This document shows, piece after piece, positions 10,273 through 20,833 of a DNA stretch of 64,000 nt. This DNA comes from Streptomyces sp. WMMB 322. Lineage in GTDB: Bacteria > Actinomycetota > Actinomycetes > Streptomycetales > Streptomycetaceae. The first letter of the stretch is position 1; each line of letters begins with the position of its first letter. Both the position numbers and the translations under genes were made by a program. The stretch lies in assembly GCF_900090145.1 (NCBI RefSeq), contig NZ_FMHI01000005.1:341591-405590 (forward strand), written 5' to 3'. Under the pieces are notes generated by a model. That model was given only the letters and a program-made list of their open reading frames with translations, searched no databases and was not told the origin of the DNA.

Positions 10273-10605
10273 TCAGGAGACCGGGCCGCCGAAGATGTCG
10301 ATTCGGTCGCCCTCGACCAGGGTCACGATGGCGCGCTTGGTGTCGGCGCGCTTGCCGTAACCGGTGCGGGTGCGCTTGCGCTTGCCCTGCCGGTTGAGCG
10401 TGTTGACCCCGCTGACCTTGACCGAGAAGACCGCCTCGACGGCCTGCTTGATCTGGGTCTTGTTGGCGCGCGGGTCGACGATGAAGGTGTACTTGTTCTC
10501 GTCCAGCAGCGCGTAGCTCTTCTCCGAGACCACGGGCTTGATCAAGATGTCACGGGGGTCCGTGAACGTCTTGCTGGCGGCCTGGGCGGCTGTTGCCTCG
10601 CTCAT
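10273..10605 (-). CDS. rplW: 50S ribosomal protein L23
   Basis: Encodes 110 aa. L23 is at the tunnel exit and docks trigger factor and SRP. The core starts at [20 protein letters not shown]; the [11 protein letters not shown] loop and the C-terminal GDRIDIFGG follow. The first ~15 residues form a short variable extension. The ATG overlaps the rplD stop by one base. Confidence 0.97.
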   Translation of the reverse strand: MSEATAAQAASKTFTDPRDILIKPVVSEKSYALLDENKYTFIVDPRANKTQIKQAVEAVFSVKVSGVNTLNRQGKRKRTRTGYGKRADTKRAIVTLVEGDRIDIFGGPVS

Positions 10606-11264
10606 CAGGCGTCGCTCCCTTCGAGCTCTGAGGTGGCAGCCTTCTGCGGGCCGGCCACGAAGGACTCGAAGGCGGCCTTGGTGAAGACCACGTCGTCGGA
10701 GACGAGCACGTCGTACGTGTTCAGCTGGCCCGGCTCCAGGATGTGGACCTGGGGCAGGTTCCGAGCGGAGAGCCAGGCGGCCTGGTCGTCGCGCTCGGCG
10801 ACCAGGAGCACGTGCTTGCGCTCGCTGACCTTGCCCAGCAGCGTCTTCGCGGCCTTCGTCGAGATCTCGTTCTCGACGACGCCGGAGACGACGTGCACCC
10901 GGCCGTGACGGGCACGGTCCGAGAGGGCGCCGCGCAGCGCGGCCGCCTTCATCTTCTTCGGCGTCCGCTGCGAGTAGTCACGCGGCACGGGCCCGTGCAC
11001 GACGCCACCGCCCGCGAACTGCGGAGCGCGGGTCGAGCCCTGGCGGGCGCGGCCGGTGCCCTTCTGGCGGTACGGCTTCTTGCCGCCGCCGCGGACCTCG
11101 CCGCGGGTTTTGGTCTTGTGCGTGCCCTGTCGGGCAGCGGCCAGCTGGGCGACGACGACCTGGTGGATCAGCGGAACGCTGACCCGCGCGTCGAAGATCT
11201 CCGAGGGGAGCTCGACGGAGCCGTCCTTCTTGCCGGCCGGCGAAAGGATGTCAACGGTAGTCAT
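10605..11264 (-). CDS. rplD: 50S ribosomal protein L4
   Basis: Encodes 219 aa. L4 has a globular domain and a long tunnel-lining loop ([20 protein letters not shown], around residues 52-71). In E. coli L4 represses the S10 operon; that mechanism has not been shown for this group and no matching leader was recognised. The gap to rplC is nine bases, and the stop overlaps rplW. Confidence 0.97.
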   Translation of the reverse strand: MTTVDILSPAGKKDGSVELPSEIFDARVSVPLIHQVVVAQLAAARQGTHKTKTRGEVRGGGKKPYRQKGTGRARQGSTRAPQFAGGGVVHGPVPRDYSQRTPKKMKAAALRGALSDRARHGRVHVVSGVVENEISTKAAKTLLGKVSERKHVLLVAERDDQAAWLSARNLPQVHILEPGQLNTYDVLVSDDVVFTKAAFESFVAGPQKAATSELEGSDA

Positions 11265-11273
11265 GGTTTAACC

Positions 11274-11918
11274 TCAGGCCCCCTTGGCCGCGGTGCGGAC
11301 CAGGACGAGGCCGCCGTTCGGACCGGGGACTGCGCCCTTGATGAGCAGCAGGCCCTTCTCCGCGTCAACGGCATGGACGGTCAGGTTCTGGGTGGTGACC
11401 CGCTCGTTGCCCATGCGGCCGGGCATCCGCGTGCCCTTGAAGACACGTCCGGGCGTGGCGCAGCCGCCGATGGCACCGGGCTTGCGGTGGATGCGGTGCG
11501 CACCGTGCGATGCCTTGCCGCCGCGGAAGCCGTGGCGCTTCATGCCGCCGGCGAAGCCCTTGCCCTTGGACTTGCCCGTCACGTCCACCTTGCCGCCGGC
11601 CTCGAAGGTGTCGGCGTTGATCTCCTGGCCGGGTGTGTACTCACCGGCGTCGGAGGTGCGCAGCTCGACGAGGTGACGGCGGGGAGTGACGTCCGCCTTG
11701 GCGAAGTGGCCCTTGAGGGGCTTGTTCACCTTGCGCGGGTCGATCTCGCCGAAGGCGATCTGAACGGCCTCGTAGCCGTCCTTGTCTGCGGTGCGTACCT
11801 GGGTCACGACATTGGGCCCGGCCTTGACGACGGTCACGGGAACGACGCGGTTCTTGTCGTCCCAGACCTGGGTCATGCCGAGCTTCTCGCCCAGGACACC
11901 CTTGATCTGCTTAGCCAT
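11274..11918 (-). CDS. rplC: 50S ribosomal protein L3
   Basis: Encodes 214 aa. L3 is an early assembly protein that reaches the peptidyl transferase centre. It begins [20 protein letters not shown], and the [20 protein letters not shown] loop is intact, followed by [19 protein letters not shown]. It lies 16 bases after rpsJ. Confidence 0.97.
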   Translation of the reverse strand: MAKQIKGVLGEKLGMTQVWDDKNRVVPVTVVKAGPNVVTQVRTADKDGYEAVQIAFGEIDPRKVNKPLKGHFAKADVTPRRHLVELRTSDAGEYTPGQEINADTFEAGGKVDVTGKSKGKGFAGGMKRHGFRGGKASHGAHRIHRKPGAIGGCATPGRVFKGTRMPGRMGNERVTTQNLTVHAVDAEKGLLLIKGAVPGPNGGLVLVRTAAKGA

Positions 11919-11934
11919 CTTCTTCCCGCACCCC

Positions 11935-12243
11935 TCAGAGCTTGATCTCGATGTCGACGCCGGCCGGGAGGTCCAGGCGCATCAGCGAGTCAACGGTCTT
12001 GGGCGTCGGGTCGAGGATGTCGATCAGACGCTTGTGGGTGCGCATCTCGAAGTGCTCGCGCGCGTCCTTGTACTTGTGCGGCGACTTGATGACGCAGTAC
12101 ACGTTCTTCTCTGTGGGCAGCGGCACCGGGCCTGCGACCGACGCGCCAGTGCGCGTCACCGTCTCGACGATCTTCTTCGCCGAGTTGTCGATGACCTCGT
12201 GGTCGTAGGCCTTGAGCCGGATGCGGATCTTCTGTCCCGCCAT
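11935..12243 (-). CDS. rpsJ: 30S ribosomal protein S10
   Basis: Encodes 102 aa; first gene of the S10-spc operon. S10 is also the NusE component of transcription antitermination complexes. It begins [20 protein letters not shown] and keeps the [18 protein letters not shown] motif. The ATG at 12243 is the natural start; the frame stays open far upstream, but that part is non-coding leader. The 423-base leader contains a hairpin element shared with the rpsL leader. Confidence 0.97.
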   Translation of the reverse strand: MAGQKIRIRLKAYDHEVIDNSAKKIVETVTRTGASVAGPVPLPTEKNVYCVIKSPHKYKDAREHFEMRTHKRLIDILDPTPKTVDSLMRLDLPAGVDIEIKL

Positions 12244-12666
12244 GGCTACTTCGTAGTCCTGTCTCTCGTAACGCTCTGGAACCCATGGGTGCCGCCCTCC
12301 TCGACCTGCCGACCCACGCGGTCGGGCGTGTCGACTTCCTTCCAATAAACAGAGTCTGCCCGCGACGAACCGCGGAGGTTTCTCTGGAGAGAAAGGATCG
12401 GGGGTACGGACCCACCGGGCGCCTGGCTGGAAGCCCCTCCTGCACTTCCCGGAAGATTCCCGTACTTCCGCCTCTGATGAGAGGCGACGAATACGCTGGG
12501 ACTCGCTTCCGGTCCTCCCGGCGGGAGGCGTGCAGCATCGGCACTCAACCGAGCAACCTGGACAGTGTGCCATATGGCGTTTGGCGCACGCCAATCGGGA
12601 TGATTGCCTGCCGCGACGGGCTCGGGGCGGTCATCTGCCCGGCAGGCTGCCCGCGCGGGGGCGCCC
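12244..12666. other. 423-base non-coding region upstream of rpsJ
   Basis: Besides the shared hairpin element, it holds a small dyad TTTCTCTGGAGAGAAA (12379-12394) and a palindrome TTGGCGCACGCCAA (12581-12594). Reading toward rpsJ, TTGGCG (12594-12589) could be a -35 box with CACACT 19 bases later, but the spacing is long and this is a weak guess. No protein-coding potential was recognised. Confidence 0.45.
12309..12356 (-). promoter_or_regulatory. rpsJ leader element: GACTCTG box plus CGACACGCCCGACC hairpin
   Basis: Read on the minus strand: GACTCTG (12356-12350), 15 bases, then TCGACACGCCCGACC-GCGTG-GGTCGG (12334-12309), which folds into a 6-bp hairpin. The same two parts occur upstream of rpsL (20608-20570). 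The hairpin lies 66 bases before the rpsJ start. It could be a leader RNA structure or the start region of a shared promoter class. I could not assign -35/-10 boxes with confidence. Confidence 0.5.
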
Positions 12667-13887
12667 TCAATCGTCCGGCGAGTTCAGCACTTCGAGTGCC
12701 CGGTCGATGTGCTCGCCCGTGTTGAAGAGGTGGGGCGAAAGCCTGATGTTGCCCTCCCGCACAGCGACGTGCACACCCGCAGCCGCCAGCGCCGAAACAG
12801 CGCCGTCCACCGGTCCCCGGCGGCCGGCGAGGACGACGAGGCCGGAGCGCTCCTCCGGTTCCTGCGGCCCGACCACCTCGTACAACTCCGGGTCCACCGC
12901 GTCGAGCAGCCGCTGCACCAGCCTCTGCCCGTGGGCGTGGATGTTGTGTACGCCGAGGCCGCCGAGCAGTCCGACGGCACTCGTCCAGGCCGCCGTGTCG
13001 AGGAAGTCGGCCGGGCAGAAGACGTCCAGGCCACGAACGCCCCGGTTCTCGATCGTGTACGAACGCATGTGCTCGAGCCCCCGGCCACGCTGCTGGGCGA
13101 GCCAGTACACCCTGCGGGGGTCGAGCAGCTCGGTCAGTGCGGGACTGAGCCAGGCGAAGCCGGTGCCGTACGGACCGCACATCCACTTGTAGCCGCACGA
13201 CACGAGTGCGTCGACGGGGGTGGCCGCGACGTCGACGGGCCGGGCGCCGACCGCCTGCGAACCGTTCACCACGAGGAGGACCCCCGCCGTGTGGCAGATC
13301 TCACCCAGCGCGCGCAGGTCGGCGGCGGCGCCGGTGAAGGAGTCGACCCACGTGACGGCGAGGACGCGGGTGCGCGGCGCCAGAGCACGGCGGACCCGCT
13401 CGGGGTCGAGCCGTCCGTGCCGGTCGCGCCGCACGAACCGGACGCCCGCTCCGCGCTGCCGCTGCGCAAGCCAGGGCAGCACCGTGGCCGGGTAGTCCCC
13501 CTCGACGCACAGCACCTCGTCTCCGGCGCGCATGGGGAGTCCGTACGCGATGAGGTTCAGCCCGTGGGATGTGCTGTCGCCCAGAACGATCTCGTCGGGA
13601 CGCCCTCCGACGAAGTCAGCGAGCAGCGCCCGGAGTTCCTCCGGGCGCTCGGTGAACGCGGCGTCCGGGATGCGATACGGGGTCGCCTTCTCGTGTGCCG
13701 CCCCGACGGCCGCCCGCACGGCGGCTTCCGGCATCGGTCCCTGGTGCGCGGTGTTCAGCCAGACGTGGCCCGCCTGGTCGCTGAAGTACCGGGTGTAGTC
13801 CGGCTGTTGAGCGACGACGGCCGTCACGTCGGAGGGGTTGCCGGAGGGGTTGCCGGAGGCGCCGGGCGCCGTCAGGTCCTTCGTCAC
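12667..13887 (-). CDS. Class V aminotransferase-fold PLP protein with Asn in place of the PLP-binding Asp
   Basis: Encodes 406 aa from the GTG at 13887, with a GAGGA site 8 bases upstream. The protein has the class V (kynureninase / cysteine desulfurase / isopenicillin N epimerase-like) layout: LNTAHQGPMP near residue 45, DSTSHGLNLIAYGLP near 104, and the Schiff-base lysine K234 in CGYKWMCGPYGTGF. The residue that normally is Asp and pairs with the pyridine nitrogen of PLP reads Asn (N208 in VVNGSQAVG). The substrate is unknown. It lies 10 bases after a MarR-type regulator, so the two are probably one operon. Confidence 0.8.
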   Translation of the reverse strand: MTKDLTAPGASGNPSGNPSDVTAVVAQQPDYTRYFSDQAGHVWLNTAHQGPMPEAAVRAAVGAAHEKATPYRIPDAAFTERPEELRALLADFVGGRPDEIVLGDSTSHGLNLIAYGLPMRAGDEVLCVEGDYPATVLPWLAQRQRGAGVRFVRRDRHGRLDPERVRRALAPRTRVLAVTWVDSFTGAAADLRALGEICHTAGVLLVVNGSQAVGARPVDVAATPVDALVSCGYKWMCGPYGTGFAWLSPALTELLDPRRVYWLAQQRGRGLEHMRSYTIENRGVRGLDVFCPADFLDTAAWTSAVGLLGGLGVHNIHAHGQRLVQRLLDAVDPELYEVVGPQEPEERSGLVVLAGRRGPVDGAVSALAAAGVHVAVREGNIRLSPHLFNTGEHIDRALEVLNSPDD

Positions 13888-13897
13888 AGGGTCGTCC

Positions 13898-14413
13898 TCA
13901 GTCGTCGGCGGCGACGGAGACGACGCAGTCGTCACCCCGGCACACGTCGTGCTCGCAGAGCCGGCAGATCCGGCGGGCCGAGGCCCGGTCACCGGGAAGG
14001 TGCGGCAGGAGGGCCCGGAGGGCACGCTCCAGGCTTCCGGCCTCCTCGGACGAGAGCCGTCCCACGACGCCCTCCAGCGCCTGGCGCCGCGCCCGCAGCA
14101 TCCGCCGGCCCGCGTCCTCACCCGCCTCGGTGAGCCGGAGCCCGCGCGTACGGCCGTCGGGGCCCGGCCCGCGCACCAGCAGACCCGAGTCGACGAGGCG
14201 TCCCACGACCCTCACGCAGCCCGAGTGGGTCAGGGCGAGCGCCCCTGCAAGGTCCGACACCGACTGCCCGGGCCGCGCCCGCACGGTGAGCACCGCGGCG
14301 ACGGCCGCGGGGTCGAGCCCGGACTCCTTCCGCAGTGAGTGGTCCAGAAGGTCGCCGAGGCCGACGGTCAGGGCGCCGAGCCAGTTCGCCGTCAGTTCGT
14401 TCGCGGTTGACAT
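13898..14413 (-). CDS. MarR-family transcriptional regulator with C-terminal four-cysteine cluster
   Basis: Encodes 171 aa from the ATG at 14413. A winged helix is visible: helices around residues 36-75 (AAVLTVRARPGQSVSDLAGA, then HSGCVRVVGRLVDSGLLVR) and the wing GPDGRTRGLRLTEAG. The C-terminal tail carries C150, C153, C158 and C163 (RRICRLCEHDVCRGDDC), which looks like a metal or redox site. It is directly upstream of the class V gene (10-base gap), so it likely controls that gene and itself. Upstream residues in the longer frame (MCLCHTSS) are not supported. Confidence 0.82.
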   Translation of the reverse strand: MSTANELTANWLGALTVGLGDLLDHSLRKESGLDPAAVAAVLTVRARPGQSVSDLAGALALTHSGCVRVVGRLVDSGLLVRGPGPDGRTRGLRLTEAGEDAGRRMLRARRQALEGVVGRLSSEEAGSLERALRALLPHLPGDRASARRICRLCEHDVCRGDDCVVSVAADD

Positions 14414-14558
14414 CGAAGAAGTGTGACACAGACACATGTCCGCCGCATACGTCTGTGCGCGGCCGAGGCGAAGCCTCGGGGCTCAATACCTGGCGTCGAC
14501 CAGGCCGGATCGGCGTTACGGGACGTGCACCTGTACGCGAGCAGCCGTGTCCGACGAC

Positions 14559-14594
14559 GATGCCGAAGTCGGAGCCGATGCCGAAGTCGGAGTC
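14559..14594. repeat. Two tandem copies of an 18-base unit
   Basis: The unit GATGCCGAAGTCGGAGCC (the second copy ends AGTC) occurs twice in a row in the 290-base gap between the MarR gene and panD. No coding role was seen. The rest of this gap (14414-14703) shows nothing else. Confidence 0.5.
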
Positions 14595-14703
14595 GCTCCG
14601 CACCGGGCGGCCGTCGACGCTGAGCCGACGGCTGCGCGCCAGTTCGTTCCGCGCCGCAGCCGTCGCAATCCGGTACGCGCCCGCGCCAGCGCGGGCACCC
14701 GGG

Positions 14704-15135
14704 TCAACCGGCCGTCGACGTGGCGGAGGCGTGCGGACCGCGGACGGTTTCTCCGCCGGGCACGGGCTCGCCGGCGTCCGTGCCCGTACCCACGATGCGG
14801 TTGTCCGCGTCCACGTGTACGACGGCGGGCCGCAGCCGCCGCGCCTCCGCGTCGTCGACCTGCGCATAACTGATCAGGATGACCAGGTCACCGGGGTGCA
14901 CCAGGTGGGCGGCGGCTCCGTTGATGCCGATGACGCCCGAGCCCCGTTCGCCCTCGATGACGTACGTCTCCAGACGCGAGCCGTTGGTGATGTCGACGAT
15001 GTGCACCAGTTCGCCGGGCAGCAGATCGGCGGCTTCCATCAGGCCGGCGTCGACGGTGACAGAACCGACGTAATGGAGATCGGCCTCGGTCACCGTGGCA
15101 CGGTGGATCTTCGACTTGAACATGGTCCGCAGCAT
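14704..15135 (-). CDS. panD: Aspartate 1-decarboxylase
   Basis: Encodes 143 aa. PanD makes beta-alanine from aspartate for pantothenate and CoA synthesis. It is a pyruvoyl enzyme that cleaves itself; the cleavage site Gly-Ser is in HYVGSVTVD near residue 22. Other conserved parts are [18 protein letters not shown] at the start, [20 protein letters not shown] and [17 protein letters not shown]. The start at 15135 (MLRTMFKSK) matches Streptomyces PanD; the frame upstream is not conserved. The C-terminal ~20 residues are variable. No other pan genes are nearby. Confidence 0.96.
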   Translation of the reverse strand: MLRTMFKSKIHRATVTEADLHYVGSVTVDAGLMEAADLLPGELVHIVDITNGSRLETYVIEGERGSGVIGINGAAAHLVHPGDLVILISYAQVDDAEARRLRPAVVHVDADNRIVGTGTDAGEPVPGGETVRGPHASATSTAG

Positions 15136-15332
15136 GCGTCGCTCCAGGGGAAGAGGGTCGCGCCCTCGCGAGAGGTGCGCGCCGACGCGCCCATAGTAGG
15201 CGAAGCGCACGAGGGCCCTGCAGGACAGCGGGAGACGCCCGGTCCGCCAGGGTCCGCACGGGCCGGCCCCCGCCGTGAACCGTTGTGGTGCACATGCATG
15301 GGGCCGGCGCGTACGGGCGGTGTCCGGCGGGG

Positions 15333-15890
15333 TCAGCTCTGCTTGACGGCCGAGATCTCGAACTCGAGCGTGACCTTGTCACTCACGAGGAATCCGCCCG
15401 TCTCCAGTGCGGCGTTCCAGCTGACACCGAACTCCTGGCGGTTGATCGTGGTGCTGCCTTCGAGGCCGATCCGGCTGTTGCCGAACGGATCGGTGGCCTG
15501 CCCCTCGTAGGTGAACGGGACGGTCACCGAGCGGGTCACCCCCTTGATGGTGAGGTCGCCGGTGACCTCGAACGTGTCCTCCCCGCTCTGGCGGACCCCC
15601 GTGGACCGGAAGGTGATCTCCGGGAAGTCCTCCATCTTCAGGAAGTCGTTGCTCCGCAGATGGGCGTCGCGGTCCGGGTTGCGGGTGTCGATGCTCTCGG
15701 CCTTGATGACCAGCTCCGCAGACGACTGCTCGGGCTTGTCGCCGTCGATGTGGGCGGTGCCGGTGAAGTCGTTGAAGGCGCCCCGGACCTTGGTCACCAT
15801 CGCGTGACGCGCGACGAAGCCGATGCGCGTGTGGGTCGGGTCGAGGACGTACTCGCCGGTGAGCTTGGCGTAGTCGGCGGCAGTGGTCAT
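15333..15890 (-). CDS. YceI family protein
   Basis: Encodes 185 aa from the ATG at 15890, with a GAGAGG site before it. The YceI lipocalin-like fold, known to bind isoprenoid or other lipids, is recognisable from [20 protein letters not shown] at the start, [36 protein letters not shown] and the C-terminal [17 protein letters not shown]. No signal peptide is visible, so it is predicted cytosolic, unlike periplasmic E. coli YceI. It lies downstream of tuf but is separated from it by a strong terminator. Confidence 0.9.
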   Translation of the reverse strand: MTTAADYAKLTGEYVLDPTHTRIGFVARHAMVTKVRGAFNDFTGTAHIDGDKPEQSSAELVIKAESIDTRNPDRDAHLRSNDFLKMEDFPEITFRSTGVRQSGEDTFEVTGDLTIKGVTRSVTVPFTYEGQATDPFGNSRIGLEGSTTINRQEFGVSWNAALETGGFLVSDKVTLEFEISAVKQS

Positions 15891-16017
15891 GGCGTTCCTC
15901 TCCAAGGTGGACAGTGCTTACTGCACAGCACAACCTAGTTGAACGCTGAACTATTCCAGCTCGGCTCCGGCAATCCGGTTCCCGGACAGGATTCTCACCG
16001 GCGGACACTCACAGCAC

Positions 16018-16053
16018 GGAGGGCCCGCACGACCGGAGTCGTGCGGGCCCTCC
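16018..16053 (-). terminator. tuf terminator, 16-bp perfect hairpin
   Basis: GGAGGGCCCGCACGAC pairs perfectly with its complement around a CGGA loop, 40 bases past the tuf stop. It is the strongest terminator-like structure in the first 20 kb and separates the str operon from the YceI gene. Confidence 0.85.
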
Positions 16054-16092
16054 CCCGGCTTCGGCAGCCGGGTAACGCTCAAGGCGTCGAGG

Positions 16093-17286
<1,194 letters not shown>

Positions 17287-17508
17287 TGGGGTCCTCCTGT
17301 GGACTGGTGCTGTACACCCTCCACATTCTGCGGAGGGGTTCAGATGGTCGTTATGAACCGGTCAGGACCCCGAGGGGGATGCCCTTGACCAGTTCGCTTC
17401 GGGGGCTGGCGGCCGGGGACCCCGGCACAGCCGACGGACGAGCCGCACGGTCTGTACCGAAGTGCCCCGAATGCCTTTGCTCCAGCCTAAGGGGTGCGCA
17501 ACGGTGAG

Positions 17509-19632
17509 TTACTCGCCCTTGGCCTTCGCGATGATCTCCTCTGCGACGCTCCGCGGAACCTCGGCGTAGGAGTCGAACTGCATGGAGTAGTTCGCACGGC
17601 CGGAGGTCTTGCTGCGCAAGTCCCCGACGTAGCCGAACATCTCCGACAGCGGAACCAGGCCGGTGACGAGCTTGGCGCCACTCCTGTCGTCCATGGACTG
17701 AACCTGGCCACGACGGGAGTTGATGTCGCCGATCACATCGCCCATGTACTCCTCGGGCGTGGTGACTTCGACCTTCATCATCGGCTCCAGCAGGGCCGGG
17801 CTCGCCTTCCGCGCGGCCTCCTTGAACGCCATGGAACCGGCGATCTTGAAGGCCATCTCCGAGGAGTCGACGTCGTGGAAGGCACCGTCGAGCAGCGTCA
17901 CGCGGACACCGGTCAGCGGATACCCCGCCAGCACACCGAACTCCATGGCCTCCTGGCAGCCGGCGTCCACGGACGGGATGTACTCCCGCGGGATGCGGCC
18001 ACCGGTGACCTGGTTGACGAACTCGTAGCCGTCACCCTCGAGCGGCTCGACAGCGATCTGCACCTTCGCGAACTGACCGGAACCACCGGTCTGTTTCTTG
18101 TGGGTGTAGTCGACCTTGTCGACCGCCTTGCGGAGCGACTCGCGGTACGCCACCTGCGGCTTACCGACGTTGGCCTCGACCTTGAACTCGCGCTTCATGC
18201 GGTCGACCAGCACATCAAGGTGCAGCTCGCCCATGCCCGCGATGATCGTCTGGCCGGTCTCCTCGTCGGTCTTGACCTGGAAGGACGGGTCCTCCTCGGC
18301 CAGCCGCTGGATCGCGACGCCCAACTTCTCCTGGTCGCCCTTGGACTTGGGCTCGATCGCGACCTCGATCACGGGAGCCGGGAACTCCATCGACTCCAGG
18401 ATCACCGGGTTGCCCGCGTCGCAGAGGGTCTCGCCGGTGGTGGTCTGCTTGAGACCCATGACGGCGACGATGTCGCCGGCACCCACCGACTCGATCTCCT
18501 CACGCTTGTTCGCGTGCATCCGGTAGATCTTGCCGATGCGCTCCTTCTTGCCCTTCACCGAGTTCATCACCTGCGAGCCGGTGACCAGCCTGCCGGAGTA
18601 GACCCGGATGAAGGTGAGCTTGCCCAGGTGCGGGTCGCTCGCGATCTTGAACGCGAGCGCCGACATGGGCTCCTGCTCGGAGGGCTTCCGCGTCAGGACC
18701 TCTTCGGGGTCCTTGACGGAGTGACCCTCGATCGCCTCGACGTCCAGGGGGGACGGGAGGTAGCGGGCGATGGCGTCGAGCAGGGGCTGAACGCCCTTGT
18801 TCTTGAACGCCGTTCCGCAGAAGACGGGGGTCACGGTGGTGGTGCCCTCGGCGCCGGTCGAGGCGAGGGTGATGCGGCGGATCGCCGCGTAGAGCTGCTC
18901 CTCGGTGGGCTCCTGGCCCTCGAGGTACAGCTCCATCATCTCCTCGTCGTTCTCCGCGACGGCCTCGAGCAGATTGCCGCGCCACTCGTCGGCGGCCTCG
19001 GCGTGCGTGGCCGGGATGTCGACGGTGTCGTACATCTCGCCCATCTTCGCCTCGGGCGACCAGACCAGCGCCTTCATGCTGACGAGGTCGACGACGCCCT
19101 TGAAGTCCGCCTCGGTCCCGATCGGGATCTGCATGACCAGCGGCACCGCGCCGAGGCGGTCCACGATCATGTCCACGCAGCGGTGGAACTCCGCGCCGGT
19201 GCGGTCCAGCTTGTTGACGAAGCAGATACGCGGCACGCCGTAGCGGTCCGCCTGACGCCAGACGGTCTCGGACTGCGGCTCGACGCCGGCCACACCGTCG
19301 AACACCGTCACGGCACCGTCGAGCACACGCAGCGCACGCTCCACCTCGACGGTGAAGTCGACGTGGCCGGGGGTGTCGATGATGTTGATGGTGTAGTCGA
19401 CGTCGTTGAGCGGCCAGTGAGTGGTGGTCGCGGCAGACGTGATCGTGATGCCGCGCTCCTGCTCCTGGGCCATCCAGTCCATCGTGGCAGCGCCGTCGTG
19501 GACCTCACCGATCTTGTAGCTGCGACCGGTGTAGAACAGGATCCGCTCGGTGGTCGTCGTCTTGCCCGCGTCGATGTGGGCCATGATCCCGATGTTCCGG
19601 ACCTTGGCCAGGTCAAGTGAAGTGGTAGCCAT
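17509..19632 (-). CDS. fusA: Elongation factor G
   Basis: Encodes 707 aa. EF-G drives ribosomal translocation and, with RRF, ribosome recycling. The GTPase motifs are [19 protein letters not shown], the switch region [22 protein letters not shown] and NKLDRTG, with domains II-V following. The ATG at 19632 is 39 bases after rpsG in the str operon. The sequence is typical of the main EF-G rather than of the tetracycline-protection or FusA2 paralogues. Confidence 0.97.
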   Translation of the reverse strand: MATTSLDLAKVRNIGIMAHIDAGKTTTTERILFYTGRSYKIGEVHDGAATMDWMAQEQERGITITSAATTTHWPLNDVDYTINIIDTPGHVDFTVEVERALRVLDGAVTVFDGVAGVEPQSETVWRQADRYGVPRICFVNKLDRTGAEFHRCVDMIVDRLGAVPLVMQIPIGTEADFKGVVDLVSMKALVWSPEAKMGEMYDTVDIPATHAEAADEWRGNLLEAVAENDEEMMELYLEGQEPTEEQLYAAIRRITLASTGAEGTTTVTPVFCGTAFKNKGVQPLLDAIARYLPSPLDVEAIEGHSVKDPEEVLTRKPSEQEPMSALAFKIASDPHLGKLTFIRVYSGRLVTGSQVMNSVKGKKERIGKIYRMHANKREEIESVGAGDIVAVMGLKQTTTGETLCDAGNPVILESMEFPAPVIEVAIEPKSKGDQEKLGVAIQRLAEEDPSFQVKTDEETGQTIIAGMGELHLDVLVDRMKREFKVEANVGKPQVAYRESLRKAVDKVDYTHKKQTGGSGQFAKVQIAVEPLEGDGYEFVNQVTGGRIPREYIPSVDAGCQEAMEFGVLAGYPLTGVRVTLLDGAFHDVDSSEMAFKIAGSMAFKEAARKASPALLEPMMKVEVTTPEEYMGDVIGDINSRRGQVQSMDDRSGAKLVTGLVPLSEMFGYVGDLRSKTSGRANYSMQFDSYAEVPRSVAEEIIAKAKGE

Positions 19633-19671
19633 AAGGCTTCAGTCTTCTCTCGGTCTCGATGGGGTCTGCGA

Positions 19672-20142
19672 CTACCAGCGGTAGTGCGCGAAGGCCTTGT
19701 TGGACTCGGCCATCTTGTGGGTGTCCTCACGCTTCTTCACGGCGGCGCCGAGCCCGTTGGAGGCATCGAGCAGCTCGTTCAGCAGGCGCTCGGTCATGGT
19801 CTTCTCGCGGCGGGCGCGGGAGTAACCCACGATCCAGCGCAGCGCGAGCGTGGAGGAACGGCCGGGGCGGACCTCGACCGGAACCTGGTAGGTGGCGCCA
19901 CCGACGCGCCGCGAGCGGACCTCGAGGGTCGGCTTGACGTTCTCCAGCGCGCGCTTGAGGGTGATGACCGGGTCGTTGCCGGTCTTCTCCCGCAGACCCT
20001 CCATGGCGCCGTACACGATGCGCTCCGCAGTGGAACGCTTGCCGTTCAGCAGCACCTTGTTGATGAGGGAGGTCACCAGAGGAGAACCGTAGACCGGGTC
20101 GATGATGACCGGGCGCTTCGGGGCGGGGCCCTTACGAGGCAT
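19672..20142 (-). CDS. rpsG: 30S ribosomal protein S7
   Basis: Encodes 156 aa. S7 nucleates assembly of the 30S head and contacts E-site tRNA. It begins [20 protein letters not shown], and the conserved [20 protein letters not shown] block is in the middle. It starts two bases after the rpsL stop. In E. coli S7 represses its own operon; no matching target was recognised here. Confidence 0.97.
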   Translation of the reverse strand: MPRKGPAPKRPVIIDPVYGSPLVTSLINKVLLNGKRSTAERIVYGAMEGLREKTGNDPVITLKRALENVKPTLEVRSRRVGGATYQVPVEVRPGRSSTLALRWIVGYSRARREKTMTERLLNELLDASNGLGAAVKKREDTHKMAESNKAFAHYRW

Positions 20143-20144
20143 GC

Positions 20145-20516
20145 TTACTTCTCCTTCTTGGCGCCGTAGCGGCTGCGAGCCTGCTTGCGGTTCTTGACGC
20201 CCTGCGTGTCGAGGGAGCCGCGGATGATCTTGTAGCGAACACCCGGCAGGTCCTTCACACGGCCGCCGCGCACGAGCACGATGGAGTGCTCCTGCAGGTT
20301 GTGGCCCTCACCCGGGATGTAGGCCGTGACCTCGATCCCGCTGGTCAGACGCACACGCGCGACCTTACGCAGGGCCGAGTTCGGCTTCTTCGGGGTGGTG
20401 GTGAAGACACGCGTGCAGACGCCGCGACGCTGAGGGGAACCCTCGAGTGCGGGCGTCTTGTTCTTCTCGACCTTGTCCTGCCGGCCTTTGCGGACCAGCT
20501 GCTGGATCGTAGGCAC
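20145..20516 (-). CDS. rpsL: 30S ribosomal protein S12
   Basis: Encodes 123 aa from a GTG at 20516. S12 sits at the decoding centre. It begins [20 protein letters not shown]. The streptomycin-related lysines are both wild type: K43 in TTTPKKPNS and K88 in GGRVKDLPG. First gene of the str operon; its leader carries the hairpin element also found before rpsJ. Confidence 0.97.
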   Translation of the reverse strand: MPTIQQLVRKGRQDKVEKNKTPALEGSPQRRGVCTRVFTTTPKKPNSALRKVARVRLTSGIEVTAYIPGEGHNLQEHSIVLVRGGRVKDLPGVRYKIIRGSLDTQGVKNRKQARSRYGAKKEK

Positions 20517-20569
20517 AATTTCTCCGGTTTCTGTGTGCCGTCTCGGTGAAGCTAACCTGGGCCACTCTC

Positions 20570-20608
20570 CCGACCCACGAGGTCGGGCGTGTCGAAAACT
20601 GCAGAGTC
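20570..20608 (-). promoter_or_regulatory. rpsL leader element: GACTCTG box plus CGACACGCCCGACC hairpin
   Basis: Read on the minus strand: GACTCTG (20608-20602), 6 bases, then TCGACACGCCCGACC-TCGTG-GGTCGG (20595-20570), a 6-bp hairpin. It matches the rpsJ leader element, with a different spacer between box and hairpin (6 versus 15 bases). It ends 53 bases before the rpsL start. The rest of the 317-base gap upstream (to 20833) shows no gene. Confidence 0.5.
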
Positions 20609-20833
20609 CCGCGCGAAGGCGAAGGGCCCCTCAGGTGAGAAGCATGCAGATCCGGTGCCGCCGCCCGCAGTTCCCGAGCGTTGATCGCTTACGAGAGAGC
20701 AGGGGGCACCCCAGGCACAAGGTCAGAGCCTACCTACCGCGTCGTCCCCGGTCAAAACAAGCCTCCACGCGGCACTCGGGCCCCCTCGGCCCCAGCTCGG
20801 AGGCCCGCCGGGACACTGCGGCAAGGGCCGCGC

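Noticed and set aside
17287..17508. A defined promoter for tuf in the fusA-tuf gap
   Set aside because: The gap is long enough, but I could not find a -35/-10 pair with acceptable match and spacing.
20145..20516. Streptomycin-resistance changes in rpsL
   Set aside because: Lys43 and Lys88 are both wild type.
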